NCBI GenBank assembly: GCA_023424725.1
Contig: JAFADQ010000239.1
Location: 1 to 10,000, forward strand
Reading direction: 5' to 3'
Origin: Bacteroidota bacterium
Lineage (GTDB): Bacteria > Bacteroidota > Bacteroidia > Cytophagales > Hymenobacteraceae
DNA: 10,000 bases
Below the pieces are notes generated by a model. The model ran no database searches. It was not told the origin of the DNA and was given only the letters and a program-made list of their open reading frames with translations. Numbering within the stretch: the stretch's first letter is position 1; the number at the start of each line of letters is the position of its first letter. The position numbers were made by a program, and so were the translations under genes. This document shows, in pieces, positions 1 to 6,576 of the stretch.

Positions 1-1508
1 GCGCAGTTGTAAACCTTCCGCCCGGAGGCTCTGTGCAGCATCAATTCCCGGCAAGCGGTACGTATACCATTTCGGTTACGGCAACACATACAGGCTCAGG
101 GTGCAGCGAAACAACGTCTGTCTCACACACAACCATTAACTCGTTACCGGCTCCTGAGCTGCAGAAAGTTGAGGTATTAAACAACCCAAGCACAAACGGC
201 ACCACGCAATTAACCATAACAGTAACAGCCGGGCTTAAATACCGGATTTACCACACACCGTTTCCGGCTGGGCCGCAAGTTGCAGTAGATTCTTTTGTTG
301 CTACTACTTCCGGACCTTATACGTACCTTCACAACGGCGTTAATACTGCGCAAAACGGCCGATACGATATACATGTGGTAGATGCCTGCCAGAGCGGTAA
401 CGCACCCATCTCTAATCCTCTTTTTACTACCAGATTAAGTGCCACCGCGCAAAACCAATTCAATTCAGTTTCATGGGAATCTGTAAGCTCATCTCAGCCC
501 CCTGTTCAGGAATGGCGCTTGTACCGGAACAATATTCTTATAGAAACTTTTGGCCCAATGGTGGCCGCTTATACCGACAATAACGTTACCTGCGGCGTAG
601 AGTATTGCTACCGCGTAGAGGCCATTGTAGATACCGGTTATTTATCTGTAAGCAATACAAAATGTGTAACCGGGCAATCTAATGCTGCGCCGGCTAAAGG
701 AGCTTTGCACGCCAGTTTTAATCTAAAAAACACCATAGACGTTACGCTGTACACACCTGCAACGGCCAGTTTTTCGCGCTTTATGCCACAACGCAGCCTT
801 AACGGACAAGCTTTTGAGCCACTTCCCGAAAGAGCCGGCAAGGTTTATCAGGATTGGGACACCCTGGCTACCAACACATCTTATTGCTACCAGGCTATTT
901 ACCGCGATTCGTGTAACAATGTATCGCCGTTAACTAACATTACCTGCCCTGTTCTTATGGATGGCCAGATTAATCAGGGACCCGGAATTGCAACAACCGT
1001 AAATGTAAGCTGGACAGAATATACCGGTTACCAAAACGGCGTACACCAATATTATATAGAGATCTTAAATCCGCAGGGCCAGATATTGAGTTTGCTTCCG
1101 GCAGGGCAAAATTTGGCCTTCACAGATCAGGATGTTACCAACCAGCATCAGGTGTTGTTATACCGCATAAAAGCAGAGCCCACCAACCCAAACGAGCCGG
1201 TAGTGTATTCTAACTACAAAAAATTTGTACAGGAATTTGCTGTAAATATTCCGAGCGCTTTTACACCAAACGGCGACAATCTGAACGATGTTTTTGAGGT
1301 AAAAGGCAATTTCTTTAGTAGTTTTGATCTCACAATCGTAAGCCGGACAGGCCAGGTTATTTTCCAGAGCAAAGGCGACCGGCGGGGCTGGGATGGCACC
1401 GTAAACGGAAAACCGGCTCCGCAGGATACGTATGTTTATCAGTTTAAAGGTATTGCTTTTAGCGGTGTGCGAGTAGAAAAAACCGGAACCGTAACCCTGC
1501 TCCGGTAG
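1..1508 (+). CDS. 3' part of a large secreted PKD/FN3 protein with T9SS type B (CHU_C, gliding motility-associated) C-terminal domain
   Basis: The reading frame is open from the first complete codon at position 3, so the gene begins upstream; the GTG at 33 lies inside a PKD-like fold (QFPASGTYTISVTAT) and is not the real start. After the PKD remnant (to about 155) come three FN3/Ig-like beta-rich modules (about 430-680, 690-950 and 960-1235) containing paired cysteines such as CGVEYCYRV and TSYCYQAIYRDSC. The last about 88 codons (1240-1505) are a typical gliding motility-associated C-terminal domain, with NIPSAFTPNGDNLNDVF, the GWDGTVNGKPAPQDTYVY block and a final GTVTLL strand. In this family the domain directs export through the type IX secretion system and attachment at or release from the cell surface. 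The protein is therefore probably an extracellular adhesin or matrix-like protein. Its binding target cannot be read from the visible part. No terminator is obvious downstream. Confidence 0.9.
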   Translation, partial: AVVNLPPGGSVQHQFPASGTYTISVTATHTGSGCSETTSVSHTTINSLPAPELQKVEVLNNPSTNGTTQLTITVTAGLKYRIYHTPFPAGPQVAVDSFVATTSGPYTYLHNGVNTAQNGRYDIHVVDACQSGNAPISNPLFTTRLSATAQNQFNSVSWESVSSSQPPVQEWRLYRNNILIETFGPMVAAYTDNNVTCGVEYCYRVEAIVDTGYLSVSNTKCVTGQSNAAPAKGALHASFNLKNTIDVTLYTPATASFSRFMPQRSLNGQAFEPLPERAGKVYQDWDTLATNTSYCYQAIYRDSCNNVSPLTNITCPVLMDGQINQGPGIATTVNVSWTEYTGYQNGVHQYYIEILNPQGQILSLLPAGQNLAFTDQDVTNQHQVLLYRIKAEPTNPNEPVVYSNYKKFVQEFAVNIPSAFTPNGDNLNDVFEVKGNFFSSFDLTIVSRTGQVIFQSKGDRRGWDGTVNGKPAPQDTYVYQFKGIAFSGVRVEKTGTVTLLR

Positions 1509-1562
1509 CTGTAAGGGCCAAAAAGAAGGGTACCACAGGCAAAAAATTCGATTAAAAGAAAA

Positions 1563-1590
1563 AATTAACAACCAGCAATTAACAACAGAA
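1563..1590 (+). repeat. Imperfect 14-nt tandem repeat in the ybaB leader
   Basis: The 10-mer AATTAACAAC occurs at 1563-1572 and again at 1577-1586, giving a 14-nt period (twice a heptamer). It lies 4 to 31 nt before the ybaB start codon, in A-rich sequence with no Shine-Dalgarno motif. It may be a decayed short tandem repeat or simply A/T-rich leader; no function is claimed. Confidence 0.4.
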
Positions 1591-1593
1591 ATT

Positions 1594-1926
1594 ATGGACA
1601 TGTTCGGGATGATGGGAAAGCTGAAGGAGCTGCAGGAAAAAGTAGCCGAAGCGCAGGAAGGTCTTAAAAATATTACTGCCACCGGCGAATCGGGCGCGGG
1701 CTTGGTGCGGGCCACCGCCAACGGGCAGCGCAAATTAATAAAGCTGGAAATAGACGAATCGCTGATGGTGAAAGAAGACCGCGAAGTTTTAGCCGATCTG
1801 GTAGTTGCCGCGGTAAACAAAGCCATGGACGAAGCTGGCGAGAAAGGCGCCGCCGAAATGAAAAACAAAACCGCCGGCCTTATGCCAAATATCCCGGGAA
1901 TGGATTTCGGGAATATGAAATTTTAA
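1594..1926 (+). CDS. ybaB: YbaB/EbfC family nucleoid-associated DNA-binding protein
   Basis: The product has 110 residues, the normal size for this family. It begins MDMFGMMGKLKELQEK, the usual methionine-rich start followed by an amphipathic helix (about 7-25). A beta-sheet core follows, including the glycine-rich GESGAGLVRATANGQRK segment and the LIKLEIDESL strand. A long C-terminal helix (about 60-92) carries DLVVAAVNKAMDEA. The MPNIPGM tail near the end is common in this family. Family members form small dimers that bind DNA with little sequence specificity and help organise the nucleoid. In many bacteria the gene sits beside dnaX and recR, but neither is here, which is usual for Bacteroidota. 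The ATG at 1594 is chosen because the conserved N-terminus starts there; there is no Shine-Dalgarno sequence, only an A-rich leader. The 85-bp gap to the upstream gene has no obvious terminator. Confidence 0.93.
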   Translation: MDMFGMMGKLKELQEKVAEAQEGLKNITATGESGAGLVRATANGQRKLIKLEIDESLMVKEDREVLADLVVAAVNKAMDEAGEKGAAEMKNKTAGLMPNIPGMDFGNMKF

Positions 1927-1930
1927 GGTG

Positions 1931-1966
1931 GTATTGGGTATTGGGTATTGAGTATTGAGTATTGGG
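1931..1966 (+). repeat. Heptamer array, left arm: five GTATTGR units
   Basis: Five uninterrupted copies of a 7-bp unit start 4 bp after the ybaB stop: GTATTGG, GTATTGG, GTATTGA, GTATTGA, GTATTGG, then one extra G. Positions 1938-1966 are a perfect inverted match (29 bp) to 2068-2096, so a transcript crossing the region could fold into a long stem around a 101-nt loop. The exact unit structure and the mirrored order of G and A variants show that the two arms share an origin rather than matching by chance. It resembles the short tandem heptanucleotide repeats known from some bacterial intergenic regions; a function is not established. Confidence 0.9.
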
Positions 1967-2047
1967 ACTAACTGCGCAAGCAGGAAATAATATGTGCCGT
2001 TAAATAGATAGTCGAATACTTATAACCAAACAAACCCCATATCAATC

Positions 2048-2096
2048 TTTATACCCAATACTCTATACCCAATACTCAATACTCAATACCCAATAC
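2048..2096 (-). repeat. Heptamer array, right arm: inverted GTATTGR units, two of them decayed
   Basis: Read on the minus strand from 2096 downward, the units are GTATTGG, GTATTGA, GTATTGA, GTATTGG, GTATAGA (one mismatch), GTATTGG and GTATAAA (two mismatches). Four units plus one base (2068-2096) pair perfectly with 1938-1966. The array ends 7 bp before the TTG start of the glycosyltransferase, so it occupies the position where a ribosome binding region would be. The 101-bp loop (1967-2067) contains the outermost, less conserved units and otherwise A/T-rich sequence with no ORF or RNA gene that I recognise. Confidence 0.88.
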
Positions 2097-2103
2097 TTTT
2101 CCC

Positions 2104-3183
2104 TTGCCCTCCGTCGCTATCGTAATATTGTGCTATAATAACCGGCTGTTTCTGGAGAAATTTCTTCCGGGAGTGCTGGCCTATAGCCACGATGCCGAAA
2201 CTATTGTTGTAGATAACGCCTCTACAGACGATACCATGGCATTTATGATGGCCCATTATCCGGAAGTGCGCACCATACGGCACGATATAAATTACGGGTT
2301 TTGCGGAGGCTACAACCATGCGCTTGCTCAGATAGAAACAGATTTTTATGTACTCCTGAATTCGGATGTGGAAGTTACCGAAGGCTGGCTGCAGCCAATG
2401 GTAGACTTAATGCTGCAGAACCCAATTATCGGGGCGTGCCAGCCTAAAATCTTATCGTATTCAGAGAAAAATAAATTTGAATACGCGGGCGCGGGCGGCG
2501 GCTTTATAGACAGGCTGGGGTATCCGTTTTGCCGGGGCCGCATTTTTCAGCATCTGGAAACCGATACCGGGCAATACAACGATACGGTTCCGGTTTTTTG
2601 GGCCACAGGCGCGTGCATGGTGGTGCGGGCATCGCTATACCACAAACTGGGCGGCCTGGAGAAATCGTTTTTCGCGCACATGGAAGAAATAGATCTTTGC
2701 TGGCGCATGCAACGGGCTGCTTATAAGGTGTATTACTGCGGGCAAAGCACGGTGTACCACGTTGGGGGCGGCACTTTGCAGCAGGATAGCCCAAGGAAAA
2801 CGTTTCTGAATTTCCGGAACAATTTGTCGCTGTTGCTACGAAATTTGCCGCTTGCAGCTTTGTTTTGGATTTTTCCGCTACGGGTTTTGTTAGATTGGGC
2901 TGCCGCGCTAAGTTTTTTACTGCAGCGCAAACCTAAAAATGCCTGGGCAGTGCTACGGGCGCAAGCAGCAGTATTTTTGGTGATGGGGAAATTGCGCGAC
3001 TGGCGCCGGCAGGGCAAGGTAGCCGGTCCGCCATCGGCAGATTTAACGGGCGTTTATAAAGGAAGTATAGTTTGGCAATATTTCATCAAAAAGAAAACCA
3101 CTTTCGGGCAGTTAAACATCCCAAACGGTGCTTTTTTCGCGACGGAAATGCCGGCCGATATTTATCAGAAAAGCAAGGCTTAA
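2104..3183 (+). CDS. Glycosyltransferase family 2 (GT-A fold, rhamnosyltransferase-like)
   Basis: This 359-residue protein is a family 2 glycosyltransferase that would transfer a sugar from a nucleotide-sugar donor during cell-surface polysaccharide or glycolipid synthesis. The first beta strand, VAIVILCYNN (residues 4-13), is followed by the nucleotide-binding segment ETIVVDNASTDDT. The metal-binding motif is LLNSDVEV (NSD, Asp88). The acceptor/catalytic segment is HMEEIDLCWRM (192-202), followed by the typical YYCGQSTVYHVGGG. After residue 235 there are hydrophobic helices around LAALFWIFPLRVLL and AAVFLVMGKL, which suggest membrane association. The TTG at 2104 is the only usable start: the frame opens just after a stop at 2023-2025, no ATG or GTG lies between, and strand 1 begins at residue 4. 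No Shine-Dalgarno sequence is present because the leader is the heptamer array. The 3' end overlaps the convergent pspC-like gene by 72 bp. Donor and acceptor sugars cannot be assigned. Confidence 0.92.
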   Translation: MPSVAIVILCYNNRLFLEKFLPGVLAYSHDAETIVVDNASTDDTMAFMMAHYPEVRTIRHDINYGFCGGYNHALAQIETDFYVLLNSDVEVTEGWLQPMVDLMLQNPIIGACQPKILSYSEKNKFEYAGAGGGFIDRLGYPFCRGRIFQHLETDTGQYNDTVPVFWATGACMVVRASLYHKLGGLEKSFFAHMEEIDLCWRMQRAAYKVYYCGQSTVYHVGGGTLQQDSPRKTFLNFRNNLSLLLRNLPLAALFWIFPLRVLLDWAAALSFLLQRKPKNAWAVLRAQAAVFLVMGKLRDWRRQGKVAGPPSADLTGVYKGSIVWQYFIKKKTTFGQLNIPNGAFFATEMPADIYQKSKA

Positions 3184-3330
3184 GTATACCAAAACCGGCG
3201 AGCCAAACGTAAGAAACGAAACATATATAAAATATAAGCGAATTTGGCTGGTGGCAACGCCCATTATACTTCCAAGGCGGGTGCACACCTCAAAGCCCTG
3301 ACTCTCTAAAAACGCCTGTAACTTTTTCAT
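3112..3330 (-). CDS. Small PspC-domain membrane protein
   Basis: This is a 72-residue protein. The N-terminal half, FLESQGFEVCTRLGSIMGVATSQIRLYFIYVSF, follows the PspC pattern of an amphipathic segment with a conserved 'xxSxxRLxFIY' lead into a hydrophobic stretch (about 31-56, including LTFGSPVLVYLSLAFLI). The end, STVWDV, matches the short (S/T)V(F/W)D-hydrophobic tail that I know from small stand-alone PspC proteins of Bacteroidota. Those conserved last residues lie within the 72 bp shared antisense with the glycosyltransferase gene, so the overlap is probably genuine. PspC proteins are inner-membrane proteins; in enterobacteria PspC takes part in the phage-shock envelope-stress response, but the role of this short form is not established. 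It is divergent from the lipoprotein gene, sharing a 100-bp intergenic region (3331-3430) in which I find no convincing promoter. Confidence 0.83.
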   Translation of the reverse strand: MKKLQAFLESQGFEVCTRLGSIMGVATSQIRLYFIYVSFLTFGSPVLVYLSLAFLINIGRHFRREKSTVWDV

Positions 3331-3430
3331 GTAATCAGTGTTTAAAACAGGTTAACCAACTTTTATAAATGCGCTTTCTTTACAGCAAAAAGGCAAATTT
3401 AAACCTGATCTTCAGGCTAATTTACTAAAA

Positions 3431-5230
3431 ATGACATACCGAAGCAATATATTATTATTTAACGGAAATTTTATACGCGGAGTTTATGCTCTTGCCGGTG
3501 TTGGTTTTTTATTAGCCACTGCGGGCTGCTCAAGCCAAAAATATACCCGGATGGCGAAACAGCAAACCGTTACCGTTAAGCCAAATCCGTTAGAAATACA
3601 TGGCGGCACCGCCACCGCCGATGTTGTAGTTACCGTACCGCCAGGCATTATAAAAGGCAAATATAACTACGCGGTAGAATTTATTTATCAGCCTAATTCT
3701 GCTGATGGAAAAACCACACAGTTGCTTCGTATTCCTTTTCAGCCGGGCCATTACCTGCGCTATAAAAAGAAACTAACGGCCGCGCAAACGGTTAATTTAC
3801 CCTGGCAGCCGGGCCAGGAAAGCGGTGTAATAAAGGCCAGAGGCGTATTAAACGAAAAGCGCGAGTTTATACACATGCCTTATAAAACCGTAGCCGAAGG
3901 CTTTATTACTACCTATCAGCTGGCTGTGCCCGAAGAGCCGCACGGGTTTATTACCAGCCCCTATACCCGCAAAGAAGAGCAAAACCAGTACGTATTTTAT
4001 TTTAACAACAATAGCTCTACCATGAAGAGCTATGTAGGTGCCGATTCGGGTCCGCTGGCCGATTTTATCGCCCTCAACAATAAATCTAAGCACGTTAAGA
4101 TTACCGCTTACCAAACTCCCGACGAAAAAGCCGCGACGGCAAAAAAAAGAGCCGAATCGGTAAAAAATTACTACGTACAGCAAATAGATCGCAACACATA
4201 TCGCGGCGAAAGCAGCAAAGTTAAGTTCGATATAATAACGGTATCGGCCGAGGCGCAGCCAATTATAGAGGAAGTTAAGAAATCGCCAATGCCTGCCGAA
4301 AACAAGGCCGAAGTGTTGAAAATTTTGCAGGGCAGCGGAAGCTTTCAGAATAAAATCGCGCGGCTGCGCAAACTCAAAAACTACAAATACCTGCAGGATT
4401 ATATTTACCCGTCGCTGCGGCGCGTAAACATGGAAGCTATTTACGAGCGGCCCGAAAAAATGAATTTCGAGATAGCCTTAACCGCCGAGCGCATAGCCAA
4501 AGGAGAAATAGATGTAGATATGTTATCGGCCGATGAGTTTGCCTATGCAGCCGAGCTTACTCCCTTAATGAAAGAAAAAGAGCGTATTCTGAAGGCGGCT
4601 TCGCGTATTCATAAGCGGCCCCAGGATGCTTATAATTTAGGGGTATTTTATATGATGAAGGCCCGCAAAGAGCCACGCGACGAATTCAAAAAAGAATATT
4701 ACGAAGCGGCAATTCAGAAATTCAGAGAGGCAACCGGTACCTTTAACACGCCAAAAGTGTATTATAACCTGGCATCGGCGTACCAAATGGCAGGCAATAC
4801 CGATTTGGCAAACCAATATTACGACGTAACCACCAGGCTGCAAGGCGGCGAAGAATTTACCCAAAAAGTAATAAGCGCCAGAGCCGCCATGTTGGTAAAA
4901 GACGGCAAATACAAAGAAGCTGCAAGGGTTTTAGAAAATGCCGGCGAGGGTTATAGCGCCAACATAAGCCGCGGGCTCATCTCTATTTACAACCAGCAAT
5001 ACACAGAGGCCGCCGCCGCCTTTACCCAGGCCGCCACAGCAGAGCCCGATAATGGCCTGCCGCACTATTTATTGGCCATTACAGGTGCGCGCTCTGGCAA
5101 CAACGAGCTGGTATACAGCGGTTTAAAAGCTGCAGTAGCCAAAGACCGCAATTATATAGAAAAAGCCCTCGACGATCTGGAATTCAGAAATTACAAAGGC
5201 AAAAGCGGGTTTAGAGATGCTTTAAAATAA
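3431..5230 (+). CDS. Lipoprotein with degenerate OmpA-like region and C-terminal TPR repeats
   Basis: This 599-residue protein has a lipoprotein signal: a hydrophobic core GVYALAGVGFLLATAGC with the lipidated cysteine at residue 33. The residues after it (SSQKYTR) contain no acidic surface-export signal, so a periplasm-facing location is more likely. Residues 40-180 are beta-rich and unrecognised. Residues about 184-275 resemble an OmpA-like domain: YVFYFNNNSSTMK corresponds to the usual first strand, and KKRAESVKNYYV (R240) to the conserved RAxxV helix. The TD..G segment between them is shortened, so peptidoglycan binding is doubtful. Residues about 390-590 are helical repeats; TPKVYYNLASAYQMAGNTDL and the later YNQQYTEAAAAFTQAATAEPDN are clear TPR units. 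Such an architecture suggests an envelope scaffold or assembly factor, but no specific function can be assigned. The ATG at 3431 gives a normal signal peptide. It is not a standard PorE, SprE or Pal, as far as I can judge. Confidence 0.82.
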   Translation: MTYRSNILLFNGNFIRGVYALAGVGFLLATAGCSSQKYTRMAKQQTVTVKPNPLEIHGGTATADVVVTVPPGIIKGKYNYAVEFIYQPNSADGKTTQLLRIPFQPGHYLRYKKKLTAAQTVNLPWQPGQESGVIKARGVLNEKREFIHMPYKTVAEGFITTYQLAVPEEPHGFITSPYTRKEEQNQYVFYFNNNSSTMKSYVGADSGPLADFIALNNKSKHVKITAYQTPDEKAATAKKRAESVKNYYVQQIDRNTYRGESSKVKFDIITVSAEAQPIIEEVKKSPMPAENKAEVLKILQGSGSFQNKIARLRKLKNYKYLQDYIYPSLRRVNMEAIYERPEKMNFEIALTAERIAKGEIDVDMLSADEFAYAAELTPLMKEKERILKAASRIHKRPQDAYNLGVFYMMKARKEPRDEFKKEYYEAAIQKFREATGTFNTPKVYYNLASAYQMAGNTDLANQYYDVTTRLQGGEEFTQKVISARAAMLVKDGKYKEAARVLENAGEGYSANISRGLISIYNQQYTEAAAAFTQAATAEPDNGLPHYLLAITGARSGNNELVYSGLKAAVAKDRNYIEKALDDLEFRNYKGKSGFRDALK

Positions 5231-5252
5231 GGCCGGCATTGCTATCATTTTA

Positions 5253-5286
5253 GGCTGCAACGGGCAAAAAAATGCTTGTTGCAGCC
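5253..5286. other. Perfect 9-bp stem-loop between the lipoprotein gene and pdhB
   Basis: GGCTGCAAC (5253-5261) and GTTGCAGCC (5278-5286) are exact reverse complements around a 16-nt loop, which can itself form a small GCA/TGC inner pair. It lies 22 bp after the lipoprotein stop. The T-run (5302-5307) is 15 nt further on, so it is not a textbook intrinsic terminator. It could slow 3' decay, act as a weak terminator, or be a regulatory leader structure for pdhB. Confidence 0.5.
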
Positions 5287-5369
5287 AAAGACGGCTTCTG
5301 ATTTTTTATATCGGGCCGGGAAGCGTATTTTTACGGGATATTCGAGAAAACAGACCATCGATTTTAATC

Positions 5370-6353
5370 ATGCGAACCATACAATTCAGAGAAGCACTAC
5401 GGGAAGCCATGTCAGAAGAAATGCGCCGCGACGAAAGCGTATTCCTGATGGGAGAAGAAGTAGCCGAATACAACGGAGCTTATAAAGTTAGCCAGGGAAT
5501 GCTGGACGAATTCGGCGAAAAACGTGTAATAGACACCCCGATTGCTGAGCTTGGTTTTGCCGGTATTGGTGTAGGCGCCGCCATGAACGGTCTCCGCCCT
5601 ATTATCGAGTTCATGACATTTAACTTTTCTCTGGTTGCTATAGATCAGGTAATAAACTCGGCTGCTAAAATGATGAGCATGTCGGGCGGTCAGTATTCGG
5701 TGCCTATCGTGTTCAGGGGCCCAACAGGCAGCGCGGGTATGTTATCGTCGCAGCACTCACAAAACTTCGAGAACTGGTATGCCAACTGCCCAGGCTTAAA
5801 AGTGGTAGTGCCATCTAACCCTTACGATGCAAAAGGCTTGCTTAAATCTGCGATACGCGATGCCGATCCGGTAATTTTTATGGAAAGCGAGCAGATGTAC
5901 GGCGATAAAGGCGAAGTGCCCGAAGAAGAATATTTGATACCTATTGGAGTAGCCGATATAAAGCGCAAAGGCACAGACGTTACCATTATTTCGTTTGGTA
6001 AGATGATGAAAATAGCACTGGGCGCCGCCGAAGAATTAGCTAAAGACGATATATCTGCCGAAGTTATAGATCTGCGCACCGTAAGGCCTATCGATTACAA
6101 AACCATCATCGAATCGGTTAAAAAAACCAACCGCCTGGTAGTAGTAGAAGAAGCCTGGCCGCTGGCCTCTATTTCTTCCGAAATAGCCTACCACGTGCAA
6201 AGCAACGCCTTCGATTACCTGGATGCTCCGGTGCAGCGCGTTACTTGCCGCGATGTGCCTCTGCCCTACGCGCCTACACTTATAGAAGCATCGCTGCCAA
6301 ATATAGAGCGCACGGTAAATGCCGTTAAAAAAGTGCTTTATCAAAAAGCATAA
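5370..6353 (+). CDS. pdhB: Pyruvate dehydrogenase (acetyl-transferring) E1 component, beta subunit
   Basis: This 327-residue protein is full length for the beta subunit of a heterotetrameric (alpha2beta2) thiamine diphosphate-dependent E1, which decarboxylates pyruvate and passes the acetyl group to lipoyl-E2 in the cytoplasm. Conserved segments appear in order: IQFREALREAMSEEM at the N-terminus; GEEVAEYNGAYKVSQG; IDTPIAELGFAGIGVGAA, with the glutamate (E60) that activates the thiamine cofactor; EFMTFNFSLVAIDQVINSAAK; FRGPTGSAGMLSSQHSQ (H129); and CPGLKVVVPSNPYDAKGLL. The C-terminal transketolase domain has DLRTVRPID and VVVEEAWP. Segments such as NSAAK and the CPGLKVV block favour pyruvate over branched-chain substrates, but a broader 2-oxo acid enzyme cannot be fully excluded. 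No E1 alpha, E2 or E3 gene is in the window; in many Bacteroidota the alpha gene is elsewhere. It has its own strong terminator, consistent with a single-gene transcript. Confidence 0.95.
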   Translation: MRTIQFREALREAMSEEMRRDESVFLMGEEVAEYNGAYKVSQGMLDEFGEKRVIDTPIAELGFAGIGVGAAMNGLRPIIEFMTFNFSLVAIDQVINSAAKMMSMSGGQYSVPIVFRGPTGSAGMLSSQHSQNFENWYANCPGLKVVVPSNPYDAKGLLKSAIRDADPVIFMESEQMYGDKGEVPEEEYLIPIGVADIKRKGTDVTIISFGKMMKIALGAAEELAKDDISAEVIDLRTVRPIDYKTIIESVKKTNRLVVVEEAWPLASISSEIAYHVQSNAFDYLDAPVQRVTCRDVPLPYAPTLIEASLPNIERTVNAVKKVLYQKA

Positions 6354-6378
6354 ATTTAAGTAATAAGATCAATTTCAG

Positions 6379-6410
6379 AGCGGAACCGGTTATTCGGTTC
6401 CGCTTTTTTT
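6379..6410 (+). terminator. Rho-independent terminator of pdhB
   Basis: AGCGGAACCG (6379-6388) pairs exactly with CGGTTCCGCT (6395-6404) around a 6-nt loop, and a T-run reaches to 6410 (seven T including the last stem base). It begins 25 bp after the pdhB stop. This is the clearest terminator in the window. The rest of the gap to 6576 holds no ORF, repeat or convincing promoter that I can see. Confidence 0.92.
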
Positions 6411-6576
6411 ATGTATTTACCGGGCCTCAGCCAACATTTACCCGATTTCGCTTGTATTAGTATTTAGAGAAATAATTGCCCGAAGGTAAAGGCCGGAGCT
6501 ATTGCTAAGTTTAGGTTAAGGTTTAAAAGCAGAACAGGAAAAAATCAGAATAAAACCCCAGAAAGCAAATTGCAGC

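Noticed and set aside
1158..1868. 236-codon minus-strand open frame
   Set aside because: It spans two well-supported plus-strand genes (the T9SS type B domain and ybaB) and its translation is low-complexity with no recognisable domain; it is a shadow frame.
1967..2067. Possible small RNA or riboswitch in the loop between the heptamer arms
   Set aside because: Apart from the stem made by the arms, I see no conserved RNA motif, terminator or internal pairing in the 101-nt loop.
1931..2096. CRISPR-like repeat array
   Set aside because: The units are 7 bp, directly adjacent and inverted between arms, with no spacers and no cas genes.
3350..3416. Palindromes GGTTAACC (3350-3357) and CCTGA-TCT-TCAGG (3404-3416) in the divergent intergenic region
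   Set aside because: Both are short and single; without a second copy or a recognised regulator they do not support an operator call.
4141..4148. A8 run in the lipoprotein gene as a programmed frameshift or phase-variation site
   Set aside because: The frame continues normally through the run into a conserved-looking RAESV helix, and no alternative frame of interest follows.
5276..5485. 69-codon plus-strand frame overlapping the pdhB start
   Set aside because: Its second half overlaps pdhB out of frame, its first half covers the stem-loop leader, and the translation is unlike any family I know.
6506..6513. TAAGTTTA as a -7 element for the hydrolase gene
   Set aside because: It has one mismatch to TAnnTTTG and no TTTG/TTG at a proper distance upstream, so it is not better than chance in A/T-rich sequence.
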